Shown: positions 17,653-26,948, numbered from the stretch's first letter. The stretch: 64,000 bases of DNA from Hyphomicrobiales bacterium (GCA_026400435.1 JAPLOZ010000011.1:16579-80578); one strand, 5' to 3'. Notes: a model not told the origin generated them from the letters alone. Program-made: numbers and translations.

Positions 17653-18555
17653 ATGAAAAACGATGCCGGAGAGGCCGAAAAGATGTTGGGAGGGCGTGTT
17701 GCGATCGTTACCGGGGCCGGCGGCGGGCTCGGTCGGTCACACGCTCTGTTGCTTGCCCGACTGGGTGCGAAAGTCGTGGTCAACGACATGAATGCCGGTG
17801 CGGCGCAGACGGTTGCCAAAGAGATCGGCGATGCCGGCGGTGCGGCGATCGGAGTTGCCGCCTCGGTAACCGACGAAGTGCGGATCGCAGAACTGGTCGG
17901 CCGCGCTATGGACGCCTGGGGTCGCATCGACATCCTCGTCAACAACGCCGGCATCTTGCGCGACAGGAGCTTCGCCAAGATGACGATCGCCGAGTTCCGT
18001 GAGGTGATCGACGTCCATCTCATGGGTTCGGTTATTTGCACCAAGGCCGTCTGGGAGATCATGCGCGAGCAGCGCTACGGACGGGTCGTGATGACTACAT
18101 CGTCTTCCGGGCTTTTCGGCAATTTCGGACAGACCAATTATGCGGCCGCCAAGACGGCGCTTGTCGGCCTGATGCAGGCGCTCGCGCTTGAAGGCGAGAA
18201 GTATGGCGTCAAGGTCAATTGCCTGGCGCCCACGGCGGCGACTTCAATGACGGGCGAACTGCTTTCGCCCGACGCGGTCGAGCGGCTTTCACCGGATTTT
18301 GTCAGCCCCGGCTTGCTGGCGCTTGTCGGCGAGGATGCCCCGACGCGGGCTATCCTGTGCGCGGGTGCTGGCCATTTCGCTCGTTCCAACATCACGCTGA
18401 CGAAGGGCGCATACGTGGGCGCCGACGCGGGTGCGGCCGAGCGCGTGGTGGCCAACTGGGACCTGATCAGCGATCGGACCGGCGAGATCGTGCCTGACCA
18501 CGGCTTCGTGCAGATGGGGCGCGAATTGGCCAGCGCGCCGGTCGCAGGCGGGTAG
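17653..18555 (+). CDS. Short-chain dehydrogenase/reductase
   Basis: A 300-residue SDR from the ATG at 17653; GTG at 17644 or the ATG before LGGRVAIV are alternatives. It shows the TGAGGGLG nucleotide-binding motif, NNAG (DILVNNAGILRD), the catalytic Ser in TTSSSGLFG and the Y-A-A-A-K active-site motif (NYAAAKTALVG). It resembles the N-terminal dehydrogenase part of the peroxisomal multifunctional enzyme family, which oxidises 3-hydroxyacyl-CoA. Together with the ligase and thiolase upstream it would complete part of a beta-oxidation cycle. No hydratase is present nearby. Confidence 0.88.
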   Translation: MKNDAGEAEKMLGGRVAIVTGAGGGLGRSHALLLARLGAKVVVNDMNAGAAQTVAKEIGDAGGAAIGVAASVTDEVRIAELVGRAMDAWGRIDILVNNAGILRDRSFAKMTIAEFREVIDVHLMGSVICTKAVWEIMREQRYGRVVMTTSSSGLFGNFGQTNYAAAKTALVGLMQALALEGEKYGVKVNCLAPTAATSMTGELLSPDAVERLSPDFVSPGLLALVGEDAPTRAILCAGAGHFARSNITLTKGAYVGADAGAAERVVANWDLISDRTGEIVPDHGFVQMGRELASAPVAGG

Positions 18556-18852
18556 GCCTCAAAGGACGCGCGGCGGTATTCGGAGGAAACCGTCGCTCGG
18601 GAAGGAAGGCTCCGGTGGGAGCCAGAGGAGCAGGGCAGCCAGACCGCGTGACAGCGGCCGGGCCGTCGCGCAACCGGGCGATCCGGTTCTATGGGAGGGA
18701 GAGCATAGTGGGCAAATCGTGCGGATGGGTGGCGCAGCGCCAGGCGGCTGAGGAGCATCGTCGCGCGGTCATCCATGTGCCGCGTTCGCCGCAGCCGCGG
18801 CTGATGCCGCCGGCGTTGCCAAAGGGCCCGAAAGCGTGAGGTGCCGAGGGCG

Positions 18853-19884
18853 ATGAATTCAACCAATGCCGCCAACGCGGCCGCAATGACGCCAACGCCG
18901 CGACGAGGTGTGGGTCGCAAGAACATGCTGGAGCGTGTCGTCGCGGTGGCGACGCTTGTGCTCGTGGTCGTGTTCTCGTTTTCAATCGATGGGTTCGCCA
19001 CGCTCGGCAACTTGCGCGTTATTCTCTCGAACTCGGCCTCGCTGGCCATCCTCAGCTGCGGAATGGCCGTCGTCATCATCTCGCGCGGGCTCGATCTGTC
19101 CCTGATCGCCCAGATGGTGGCCGGCGCAACCATCTTCGGCATCCTTATCAGCAGTGGCGTGACGGCCCCCGCGGCGCTCCTGGTCGCTATTGTTGCCATG
19201 GTCGTTTTCGGCTTTCTCAACGCCTGGCTTATCGCCTATGTCGAAATTCCGGCCATGCTCGCGACGTTGGCTTCTTCAATGTTCCTTGTAGGCCTGCTGC
19301 GTTTCGCCATCCTGCGCGGCGAGTTCCTGCTGCTCCTGCCCAAGTCGAACCCGACCGTAGCCTTTCTGGCCGGCGACATCGTGCCCGGGATATCGATGCC
19401 GGTCTTGCTGATGGTGGCGACGCTCGCGGCAACCTGGTTCCTGCTCAACCGCGCCTCGGTCGGGCGCGTGGTCTATGCAATGGGCGACAATTTCCAGGCG
19501 GCGCGGCTTGCTGGTCTGCCGGTGCGTACGTCAACCATTGTGGTCTATGTGTTTTCCGCGGTGACGGCCCTGATCGCCGGGCTCATCATGGCTGCCGCCA
19601 GCGGCGCGGTTGACTTTCGCACGGTGACCAACGGCACGTTGCTCTTCGACGTCATCCTCGTTGTCGTGCTCGGCGGCATACCGCTGCGCGGCGGGCGAGG
19701 CGGCGTGCGCAACATTGTCGTCGGCGTCGCGCTGATCGCAATCATGCGCAACGGAATGACGCTGATGGATTTCACGACGCAGACGCAAGACATGCTCAAG
19801 GGGCTGGTGCTGCTGACAGCGATCGTCACCGACAACTACCTCAATCCCAGAGACGCCGAAACCGACACAGTGGGCGATCTCTGA
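18853..19884 (+). CDS. Ribose-type ABC transporter permease
   Basis: A 343-residue membrane protein with about 8-10 helices of the RbsC/BPD_transp_2 family. It contains GMAVVIISRGLDLSLIAQMV (the family's GIDLSVG-type segment), VYAMGDNFQAARLAGL (the coupling motif EAA-like region, normally A-x-G-x-N-x-x-A-A-x-x-S/A-G) and VVLGGIPLRGGRGG. The start at 18853 is preceded by GAGG-rich sequence. It is the first gene of a five-gene importer operon and would form a channel with the second permease further on. Confidence 0.88.
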   Translation: MNSTNAANAAAMTPTPRRGVGRKNMLERVVAVATLVLVVVFSFSIDGFATLGNLRVILSNSASLAILSCGMAVVIISRGLDLSLIAQMVAGATIFGILISSGVTAPAALLVAIVAMVVFGFLNAWLIAYVEIPAMLATLASSMFLVGLLRFAILRGEFLLLLPKSNPTVAFLAGDIVPGISMPVLLMVATLAATWFLLNRASVGRVVYAMGDNFQAARLAGLPVRTSTIVVYVFSAVTALIAGLIMAAASGAVDFRTVTNGTLLFDVILVVVLGGIPLRGGRGGVRNIVVGVALIAIMRNGMTLMDFTTQTQDMLKGLVLLTAIVTDNYLNPRDAETDTVGDL

Positions 19885-19913
19885 CGATTTCGTGTTCAAC
19901 AAGGGAGGAAAGC

Positions 19914-20903
19914 ATGCCGTACAGATTGGGAAATATATTCAGGACCGCGGCGACGGCCGTACTGATAGGCGCCTGCGCGCTGATCGGTACGAACATTGTC
20001 GCTCAGGCAGACAGCAACATTGCTGGCAAGAAGGTGATCTTCGTACCGATCGCCATGGGCATTTCACTGACTGAGGGTTGGGCGCGCCGCATGCGCGAGC
20101 ACGCGGCCGTCCACGGATATTCGCTCGACGTGCGCGACGCCGCCTTCAACACCGCGACGATGGCGGAACTGGTCGCCAAGGCGATCAGCGAAAAGCCGGA
20201 CGTGCTGGTCGTGCACAATCCGACCGTGCAGTTGCTCGCCCGCCAGATCAAGCAGGCAGAGTCCGAGGGCATCAAGGTGCTGCAGATCAATCTGCAGTCG
20301 AACCAGCCCTCAGCGGCCTTTGTCGGCGCGAACTGGGAGCGCATCGGCCGCGAGATCGCCGAGGATATCGTCAAGGAGTGCGGCGCGGGCAGCGGCAAGT
20401 CCGGCAAGGTCGCCATCATTCCCGGCCAGCTCACGGCAGCCGACAGCGTGATCATGAACGAGGCGGCCTTCAAGGTGTTCGAGCAGCACAAGGAGATCGA
20501 GGTCGTTTCGAACCAGGCTTCCGACTGGGAGCCCGAGAAGGCGCGCCAGATCACCGCGACCGTGCTGCAACAGCATCCCGACCTGTGCGCCATCTTCGGC
20601 CACTGGGACGTCCACACGATGGGAGCGGGCAATGCGGTCAAGGACGCCGGCAAGGCCGATTCCGTGCTCGTCTATTCGACGGGCGGCGGCGACGACGTAG
20701 CCTGCAAGGCCGTCGAAGACGGCATCCAGGACCGCATCTGGAGCTATGACGCTGATGGTCAGGGCCGTGACGCCGGCACGATGGTTGACCTTCTGCTGCA
20801 GGGTGCGGCGACGGCCGACGGCTCCATGATGATCGTCGACTCGCCGATGAAGATCATCAAGGCTGGCGAGGGCTTCGATCCGTCGCTCTGCTGGAAGATG
20901 TGA
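19914..20903 (+). CDS. Sugar-type ABC transporter periplasmic binding protein
   Basis: A 329-residue exported protein. The signal peptide covers about residues 1-32 (cationic MPYRLGNIFR, hydrophobic TAVLIGACALIGTNIVAQA, then cleavage). The mature part is a type I periplasmic binding fold (KKVIFVPIAMGISL, ISEKPDVLVVHNPTVQLLAR, CAIFGHWDVHTMGAGNAVKD), related to RbsB/LsrB. It would deliver a sugar or sugar-like lactone to the two permeases. GGAGG lies upstream of the ATG. Confidence 0.88.
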   Translation: MPYRLGNIFRTAATAVLIGACALIGTNIVAQADSNIAGKKVIFVPIAMGISLTEGWARRMREHAAVHGYSLDVRDAAFNTATMAELVAKAISEKPDVLVVHNPTVQLLARQIKQAESEGIKVLQINLQSNQPSAAFVGANWERIGREIAEDIVKECGAGSGKSGKVAIIPGQLTAADSVIMNEAAFKVFEQHKEIEVVSNQASDWEPEKARQITATVLQQHPDLCAIFGHWDVHTMGAGNAVKDAGKADSVLVYSTGGGDDVACKAVEDGIQDRIWSYDADGQGRDAGTMVDLLLQGAATADGSMMIVDSPMKIIKAGEGFDPSLCWKM

Positions 20904-20937
20904 GGGCGACCTTCTCGTGACCGTATGAGCGGTAAAA

Positions 20938-20963
20938 GCGCGGGGCCCATCGGGGCCTCGCGC
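20938..20963 (+). repeat. Stem-loop behind the binding-protein gene
   Basis: GCGCGGGGCCC at 20938-20948 pairs with GGGCCTCGCGC at 20953-20963 (one G-T pair) around ATCG. It sits in the only sizeable gap inside the ABC operon. Hairpins at this place commonly stabilise the binding-protein part of the message or attenuate the downstream permease genes. No T-run follows, so full termination is unlikely. Confidence 0.55.
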
Positions 20964-20989
20964 AACCACGTTCCAGTTGGAAAGCCCTG

Positions 20990-23122
20990 ATGGCCGTTGA
21001 CATCGATTTCCCCAGCTTGCCCAAGCAGCGGGTGCCGCGCTTCGTCCTTTCGCCGCGCCGCATCCTCGCCGACGTGCTGTCGAAGGGCTGGGTCGAGAGC
21101 CTGATCCCGTTCGTGGCGTTGCTGTGCGTCGTCGCCGGCGTGCTCGCCACGACGAACGGATATTTCGAGGGTTCCAACCTGCGCAATCTCGCGCAATATG
21201 CCGCCGACGGCGGCCTGGTCGTGCTGGCTCTTCTGGTCGTTGTGGCGGTTGGCGGCATAGACCTGTCCGTCGGTTCCAACTTCGCGATGTCCGCTTTCGT
21301 CGCGCTGTTCTGCTTCCACATCCTGCAACTGCCGGTGCCTGCGGTGCTTCTGGCGAGCCTGCTGGCCGGGGCGACCATCGGCGCCGTCAACGGGTTCATT
21401 GCCGGGCTGCTTGGCTGCGGCGCGCTGCTGACCACACTTGGCACGATGATCACCACGCGCGGCCTCTACACGCTCGCCTCGCAGGCACAACTCGTGGAGA
21501 TATCGAGTTCAGCGCGGATCGACGACCTGTGGGACTGGATCGGCTTCGAGAAGGTGCTGACCCTACCGGTCGGCTTCTGGGCGCTTGCCGTTGTCGCGGT
21601 CCTTGTCCTGATCATGTTTCGCCAGACCCGCATCGGCTGGCACATCCTTGCCGTCGGCGGCAACCGCAAGGCGGCACGGCACGGTGGCATCCGCGTCAAG
21701 TCGACGATCTTTTTCGCCTATGTGCTGGCCGGCGTGATCGTCGGTCTCTCCGGGTTTCTGTTCGCCGCGCGGCAGAACAGCGTTGGCTCCGACACCGGCA
21801 TCGGCATGGAGTTCTTCGTGCTCACCGCGCTGGTGGTCGGGCTTGGCGGGTTCGTGCCAGGTCGCGGCGCCGTGGTTTCGGTGCTTATCGGCTTTGCGAC
21901 GATCTACATACTGAACAACGCGATGATCAACGCCGGCTTTCGGGGTGACTTCGTCCAGCTCAGCATGGGCGCGATCATCGTCGTCATCCTCGCCATCGAC
22001 GTGAAGTTCCGCAAGAACCGGCACCGGCTGCTGGCATCGACCTATCTCGATCCGGTGTCGTTCGATGCCGGCACGGTCGAGGGGATGCGTGGATTGATGC
22101 CCGACGAGACCGCGCCGAAGCTGAAGGACGCCAGGATTCTCGCCTCCGGTCGCGTGGATGGCCCCGAGGATGTCCTGCTCGACGCTGCCGGCAACCTCTA
22201 TTGCGGCACGCGCGACGGATATCTGTACAGGTTGAACGCTCCCGACCACGCCGAGGCAGAGGTGCTGGCCAAGATCGGCGGCCGTCCGCTTGGCCTTGCC
22301 CTTGATCGCGAGGGGCGCATCGTTGCCTGCGTCGCCGGCATGGGGCTCGTGCGGGTGACCATGGACGGACAGGTGGAGCTTCTGACCGACCAGACCGAGC
22401 GCAGTCTGTTGAGCGTCCAGGACGACACCACCATCCGCATGGCCGACGATCTCGATATCGGGCCGGACGGCACCATCTACTTTACCGATGCGACAAAGCG
22501 GTACGACATCGAGAACTGGGGCCTCGACCTTCTGGAGGGCCGGCCCAACGGTCGCCTGCTGTCCTACGACCCTGCCACCCGCAGGACGCGCACGGTTTGC
22601 GACAACCTTGTCTTTCCAAACGGCGTCTGCCTCGCCCACGACGGCAAGCACCTGCTGGTCGCGAGTACCTGGGACTGCTCGATCCTGATCTTCGACCTGG
22701 CGCGGCTGTCCGACGGTCCGCGCGTGTTGCTGAGCGGCCTGCCGGGCTATCCGGACAATATCAATCGCGCCTCGGACGGCGGCTACTGGGTGGCGCTCGC
22801 TGGCATGCGCAATCCCGTCTTCGACGAGGCAATGCGCCATCCCGGCGTGCGCCGTCGCATGACCCGGCACGTTCCGCCGACGAACTGGCTGTTCGGCAAT
22901 CTCAACATCGGCGGTGTGCTGAAGGTCGATGGCGCCGGCAAGGTCGTCGATGCGTTTTGGGATGCGCCCGACGGGCCGCTCTACATGATCACCTCGATGC
23001 GCGAGCACGAGGGCGAGCTCTATCTGGGCGGCGTTACCAACGACAAGATCGGCTGCCTGAAGCTCGACAAGGCGGATCCAACATGGCGGGGGCCCGAGAG
23101 CTATTGGGGAGGCCGGTCATGA
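20990..23122 (+). CDS. ABC permease fused to an SMP-30/strictosidine-synthase-like beta-propeller
   Basis: One uninterrupted 710-residue frame. Residues about 1-345 are a ribose-type permease (VVVAVGGIDLSVGSNFAMSA, LAVGGNRKAARHGGIRV, VVGLGGFVPGRG). After the basic stretch KFRKNRHR, residues about 365-710 form an SMP-30/gluconolactonase/strictosidine-synthase-like domain (GPEDVLLDAAGNLYCGTRDG, MADDLDIGPDGTIYFTDATK, NLVFPNGVCLAHDGKHLLVA, GYPDNINRASDGGYWVALAG). The basic residues after the last helix predict that the propeller faces the cytoplasm, at the exit of the channel. Propellers of this family hydrolyse lactones or bind Ca. The next gene encodes another such protein. Confidence 0.85.
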   Translation: MAVDIDFPSLPKQRVPRFVLSPRRILADVLSKGWVESLIPFVALLCVVAGVLATTNGYFEGSNLRNLAQYAADGGLVVLALLVVVAVGGIDLSVGSNFAMSAFVALFCFHILQLPVPAVLLASLLAGATIGAVNGFIAGLLGCGALLTTLGTMITTRGLYTLASQAQLVEISSSARIDDLWDWIGFEKVLTLPVGFWALAVVAVLVLIMFRQTRIGWHILAVGGNRKAARHGGIRVKSTIFFAYVLAGVIVGLSGFLFAARQNSVGSDTGIGMEFFVLTALVVGLGGFVPGRGAVVSVLIGFATIYILNNAMINAGFRGDFVQLSMGAIIVVILAIDVKFRKNRHRLLASTYLDPVSFDAGTVEGMRGLMPDETAPKLKDARILASGRVDGPEDVLLDAAGNLYCGTRDGYLYRLNAPDHAEAEVLAKIGGRPLGLALDREGRIVACVAGMGLVRVTMDGQVELLTDQTERSLLSVQDDTTIRMADDLDIGPDGTIYFTDATKRYDIENWGLDLLEGRPNGRLLSYDPATRRTRTVCDNLVFPNGVCLAHDGKHLLVASTWDCSILIFDLARLSDGPRVLLSGLPGYPDNINRASDGGYWVALAGMRNPVFDEAMRHPGVRRRMTRHVPPTNWLFGNLNIGGVLKVDGAGKVVDAFWDAPDGPLYMITSMREHEGELYLGGVTNDKIGCLKLDKADPTWRGPESYWGGRS

Positions 23123-24159
23123 TGTCGATCTTCCGGTCCAGGCGGCAGGAACCGCCAGCGATGACGCTGGAGGGTATGCTCGGCCCGAATGGCAGGCTGG
23201 ACGATGCCGCCGGCATGTGCGTCGACGCTCCCGATGCACTCTGCGTCAACGCCGATGGCCGGCTGCTGGTCAGTTCCGGCACGCGGGTCATGGCGCTCGG
23301 CGCATGGGGCGAAGAACCGCTGGTGTGGGCGTCCTTCGATGCGCCGGTCACCGCGCTTTGCCATGGCGGCGGGCTTGTTGCGGTTGGGCTTGCCGGGGGG
23401 AGCCTGGCGGTTCTCGATGCCACGGGCCGGCCGCACGACGGCTGGTCTCTGCCGGCTGGCTCTGTCGCCTCCGTGGTCGACTGCGCGTTCAGATCGCAGG
23501 ATGAAATCCTGCTGGTCGATTGCGGCTACGGCGCCGACGCCAACGTTCTGTCGCAGGCGGCATGGGATGAAGAGCCGCGCGGCCAGTTGATCGCGCTTCG
23601 CCGCTCAGGCCAACCCAGCGTGGTCGCGGCAGGCCTGCACTGTCCGATGGGTGTCGCCTTGGACGCGAAGGGCTCGGCGCTGGTTTCGCTGCTGGAGCGT
23701 GCACGCATCGTCGATCCATCCGGTCGCAGCCTTCAGTCAGGATATCCGGGCTATCTCGGCCGCTTGCGCAGGACTGGGAACGGCTACGTTCTTGCGTGCC
23801 TGTCGCGGCGCAATCCGCTGATCGAGTTTCTCAAGACAGAACGCGCCTTTGTCGCCGAGATGAAAGCAAAGATCGCGCCGCGCCACTGGATAGCGCCGCG
23901 CGCCAGCCCGGAGTTCAGCCACGACTTCCCGATCGAGCTCGGCGCGACGCGACTGTTCGGCGAGATCAAGCCATGGGCGCCGTCCTTCTCCTACGGTCTG
24001 CTGATCGAGATGGACGAGAGCCTGATGCCGGTTGGCTCGGCCCAGTCGCGGGCCAATGGACGGCGCCATGCGATTTGCGACGCGACTGTGTGGAACGGCG
24101 CTCTCATTGCCGTCAGCAGGGCGAGCGGCGAAATCCTGAAGGTCGGGGAGGCAGCATGA
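23119..24159 (+). CDS. Second SMP-30/strictosidine-synthase-like protein
   Basis: A 346-residue soluble protein beginning ATGATG, overlapping the fusion permease stop by 4 nt and overlapped in turn by the ATPase gene. Repeated propeller-like segments are visible (DALCVNADGRLLVSSGTRVM, HCPMGVALDAKGSALVSLLE, GYPGYLGRLRRTGNGYVLA). The last of these corresponds to the GYPDNINR region of the fused domain, but the usual Asn/Asp metal residues are less clear. It may be a diverged lactonase partner or a non-catalytic binding protein. Tight coupling implies stoichiometric production with the transporter. Confidence 0.65.
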   Translation: MMSIFRSRRQEPPAMTLEGMLGPNGRLDDAAGMCVDAPDALCVNADGRLLVSSGTRVMALGAWGEEPLVWASFDAPVTALCHGGGLVAVGLAGGSLAVLDATGRPHDGWSLPAGSVASVVDCAFRSQDEILLVDCGYGADANVLSQAAWDEEPRGQLIALRRSGQPSVVAAGLHCPMGVALDAKGSALVSLLERARIVDPSGRSLQSGYPGYLGRLRRTGNGYVLACLSRRNPLIEFLKTERAFVAEMKAKIAPRHWIAPRASPEFSHDFPIELGATRLFGEIKPWAPSFSYGLLIEMDESLMPVGSAQSRANGRRHAICDATVWNGALIAVSRASGEILKVGEAA

Positions 24160-25661
24160 CCGCCAAAGCCGTGCGTCCCGTCGTCAGCCTCGAAAACGCG
24201 ACCAAGACCTATGGCGGCATCGCCGCGCTGGCAGAAGCGAACTTCGAGCTCTATCCCGGAGAGATCCACGCCCTGGTCGGCGAGAACGGTGCGGGAAAGT
24301 CGACGCTGTGCAAGCTGATCGCCGGCGTCATAGCGCCATCCGACGGCCTGCTGCGCGTCGATGGCGAGACCGTCACCTTCCTTGCCCCCAAGGATGCGAG
24401 CGCGCGCGGCATTTCGATGGTCTACCAGGAAACGAGCCTGGTGCCGCAGCTCACCGTGGCGCAGAACATCGTGCTCGGCCGCGAGCGCGCCTTCAATTCG
24501 GTCCGCAAGGTACGCAACGCCGCGCGGCAGGTGCTGCAGCGGCTAAACTTCAAGGTCGACCCCTCGCAGCTTGCCGGCTCGCTGTCGGCGGCCAAGCGGC
24601 AGATGGTCGAAATCGCGCGCTCGGTGTTGAACGAGGCGCGCGTCATCATACTTGACGAGCCGACCGCCGCGCTGACCCCCGAGGAAACCGACCATCTCTT
24701 CGACCTGATGAAGTCGCTGCAGCGCAGCGGCGTCGCGATGATCTTCATTTCGCATGCGCTGGAAGAGGCGCTCAGCCACGCCGACCGGATCTCGGTTCTG
24801 CGCAACGGCCGCATGATGGTCACCGGCCCGGCGACCGACTTCGACCGTTCGAGCCTGATCAGGCACATGATCGGCGAGGACCTGAACGAGCGCGGCCCGG
24901 CACCGGCGGCAGCGGGTGCCGCGCGGTCCGTGGTGCCTGTGCTGCGGGTGGAAAACATCCGTATGGGCAGCATTGTCAACAACATGTCGTTCTCGATCTT
25001 CCCGGGCGAAGTCACCGGCATCGCCGGGCTGATCGGCTCGGGGCGCAGCGAGGTGGCCAAGGTCATCATGGGCCATACCAAGCGCAATTTCGGAGGCGGC
25101 CGCATCTGGCTCGACGGCCGCGAGGTGCGCTATGCGATTCCCGCCGAGGCGGTCGCCGACGGCATCGCCTATGTCAGCGAGGACCGCAAGCTGGATGGGT
25201 TCTTCGACACGTTGAGCGTAACGGAGAATGTCGGCCTTGGCTGGCTGGCCAAGTTCGGCAGGCGTACCCTGCTAGCGCCGTTTGGCCGAATGCATCAGGT
25301 CGCCCGTGAATGGGAGCAACGCCTGTCGATCCGCGGTATCGCCGCCAATCAGCCGGTGCTGCATCTTTCGGGCGGCAACCAGCAGAAGGTTGTCATCGCC
25401 AAGTCGCTGGTGCAGCAGCCGAGGCTTGTCATCTTCGACGAGCCGACGCGCGGCGTCGACGTCGGAGCCATCGCCGAGATCAGGCAGATCATCCGCAGCA
25501 TCGCCGAAAGCGGCGCCGGCGTGATCCTGATTTCGTCTTACCTGCCGGAAATACTCGACCTCTCCGACCGCATTCTCGTCGCCAAGAGCGGCACCATCGC
25601 CGCCGAGTTCTCACGCGCCGAGGCAACCGCCGAGAAAATACTTCACGCGGCCGTCCACTAG
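24156..25661 (+). CDS. Sugar-type ABC transporter ATPase with two nucleotide-binding domains
   Basis: A 501-residue RbsA/MglA-type ATPase. NBD1 has Walker A GENGAGKST, a degenerate signature LSAAKRQ and Walker B VIILDEPTAAL. NBD2 has a modified Walker A (IGSGRSE), signature LSGGNQQKVVIAKSL and Walker B LVIFDEPTRGVD, as is normal in this family, where only one site hydrolyses ATP well. The ATG overlaps the previous stop (ATGA). It powers the importer made of the 18853 and 20990 permeases and the 19914 binding protein. Confidence 0.92.
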   Translation: MTAKAVRPVVSLENATKTYGGIAALAEANFELYPGEIHALVGENGAGKSTLCKLIAGVIAPSDGLLRVDGETVTFLAPKDASARGISMVYQETSLVPQLTVAQNIVLGRERAFNSVRKVRNAARQVLQRLNFKVDPSQLAGSLSAAKRQMVEIARSVLNEARVIILDEPTAALTPEETDHLFDLMKSLQRSGVAMIFISHALEEALSHADRISVLRNGRMMVTGPATDFDRSSLIRHMIGEDLNERGPAPAAAGAARSVVPVLRVENIRMGSIVNNMSFSIFPGEVTGIAGLIGSGRSEVAKVIMGHTKRNFGGGRIWLDGREVRYAIPAEAVADGIAYVSEDRKLDGFFDTLSVTENVGLGWLAKFGRRTLLAPFGRMHQVAREWEQRLSIRGIAANQPVLHLSGGNQQKVVIAKSLVQQPRLVIFDEPTRGVDVGAIAEIRQIIRSIAESGAGVILISSYLPEILDLSDRILVAKSGTIAAEFSRAEATAEKILHAAVH

Positions 25662-25686
25662 GCAGTCAGGGCTTCCGCCTGCGGCA

Positions 25687-26043
25687 TTACGAGCCGACAG
25701 CGACAACGAAATGCTTGGTCACCGGCTCGACGATCTTCCAGGTGCCCTTGAAGTTTGCTTCCACCACGAAGGCATCGCCAGGTCCCACCTCGACCGGGTG
25801 ACCTCCGTCCTGGGTGATGACGATCCGGCCGGAAATCAGGTGGACGAATTCATAGTCGGTATAGGTTGCGTGATAGGTGCCGGGCGTTGCCTGCCAGGTG
25901 CCTGACAGGACTTTTCCATCCGCTGTGGTGTGCTGAACGGTCGTCGTCATCGTGGGCTTGCCCTCGACAACAACCCAGCCCGGCAGATCGCCCGTCTCCG
26001 AGTTCTGAAGGCTGCCGAATTTGCGAACGGTGCTCTTCGTCAT
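25687..26043 (-). CDS. Cupin-domain protein (Cupin_3/EutQ-like)
   Basis: A 118-residue single cupin from the ATG at 26043, which has AGGAG 7 nt upstream. The core reads SGTWQATPGTYHATYTDYEF, HLISGRIVITQDGGHPVEVG, and PGDAFVVEANFKGTWKIVEP, as in the DUF861 group whose typical members have the GxW and GDxxxxPxG motifs. Likely a small metabolic or ligand-binding cupin of unknown role. It converges on the ABC operon with 25 bp between the stops. Confidence 0.75.
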   Translation of the reverse strand: MTKSTVRKFGSLQNSETGDLPGWVVVEGKPTMTTTVQHTTADGKVLSGTWQATPGTYHATYTDYEFVHLISGRIVITQDGGHPVEVGPGDAFVVEANFKGTWKIVEPVTKHFVVAVGS

Positions 26044-26285
26044 CGATATCTCCTGTGCATTCTGAATGTGCCCGTCGTCTCTTACCCGATGGATGACGAC
26101 CATGACAGCCGGCAATCCAGCGGAACTCACGCGTAAGAACGATCGGGCGAAAGACTAGCTGCATCGTGTTTGAGCTTGTGAAACGAAAGCAGCCGATATG
26201 GCGGAGACAGCCTTGCAACAATCCGATTCCCACCAAGCTCTAGGCGGCGTATATTAGCTCGTGTTAATTCACTTTGGAGGTGGAT

Positions 26286-26597
26286 ATGCGTGCATTGCAG
26301 ATCTATTTAGCGATAGCCTGTTCAGCATTCCTCGCATCCTCGGCAATTGCCCAACCAGGGTCCGGTCCACAAAGCCAATGGTTGTCGGCAGCACACGACA
26401 GCCAATTCGGTCTAGACCACATGGGCTACAAGCATAAGGCCTATCAGGACTACAAAGTGGAAAGGATCCAGGAGGTCTGCTGTCCCGGCGGATACCCTTG
26501 GTATCGCCAGTCGACCAATACCTGCTTCGGCAGCTACGAGGATTGTCACGATACGGATGGCGGAGGGTGGTCATGCAGGCAAGTCAACGCCTGCTAG
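26286..26597 (+). CDS. Small secreted cysteine-rich protein, unknown
   Basis: A 103-residue product from the ATG at 26286 behind GGAGG. Residues 1-23 are a clear Sec signal peptide (MRALQIYLAIACSAFLASS, then AIAQ cleavage). The mature part has six Cys in its last 40 residues (VCCPGGYPWYR, TNTCFGSYEDC, WSCRQVNAC), ending at the C-terminus, which suggests three disulfides in the periplasm or outside. The middle is polar and rich in Gln, His and Tyr. I do not recognise a family. Its codon use is less GC-biased than its neighbours, hinting at acquired or fast-evolving DNA. Confidence 0.65.
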   Translation: MRALQIYLAIACSAFLASSAIAQPGSGPQSQWLSAAHDSQFGLDHMGYKHKAYQDYKVERIQEVCCPGGYPWYRQSTNTCFGSYEDCHDTDGGGWSCRQVNAC

Positions 26598-26697
26598 CAC
26601 CGTAGCCGCGGCATTCGGGACACATTCGCGGCTTGCGATCGCGCCAGTTGCATTGCCGACGGTTTACCGCAAGCCAGAATACTGATTTTGAGACGGA

Positions 26698-26772
<75 letters not shown>

Positions 26773-26948
26773 ATCCGAAGCTCGCGCATACACCACTTTT
26801 GCCGGGGCGCGTCAATAGCCGGTCGGAGGGGCAAATCCTTGCCGGGGGCAGGGTACCGGCAGGCCGTCGCGAAAGCCGGCGCGGGTACTATCCGGGCGAT
26901 CCGCGCGGCAGCGTTGCTCGGGCCGCGCGAGGTGCGCGGGCGGCGGCT

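Noticed and set aside
18615..18839. Possible 74-residue gene between the SDR and the first ABC permease
   Set aside because: Composition is Arg/Pro-rich and unlike neighbouring genes, with no homologous motif. The region is better seen as an untranslated leader.
21563..23008. 481-codon minus-strand frame inside the permease-propeller fusion
   Set aside because: Shadow frame. The plus-strand frame contains clear permease and propeller motifs.
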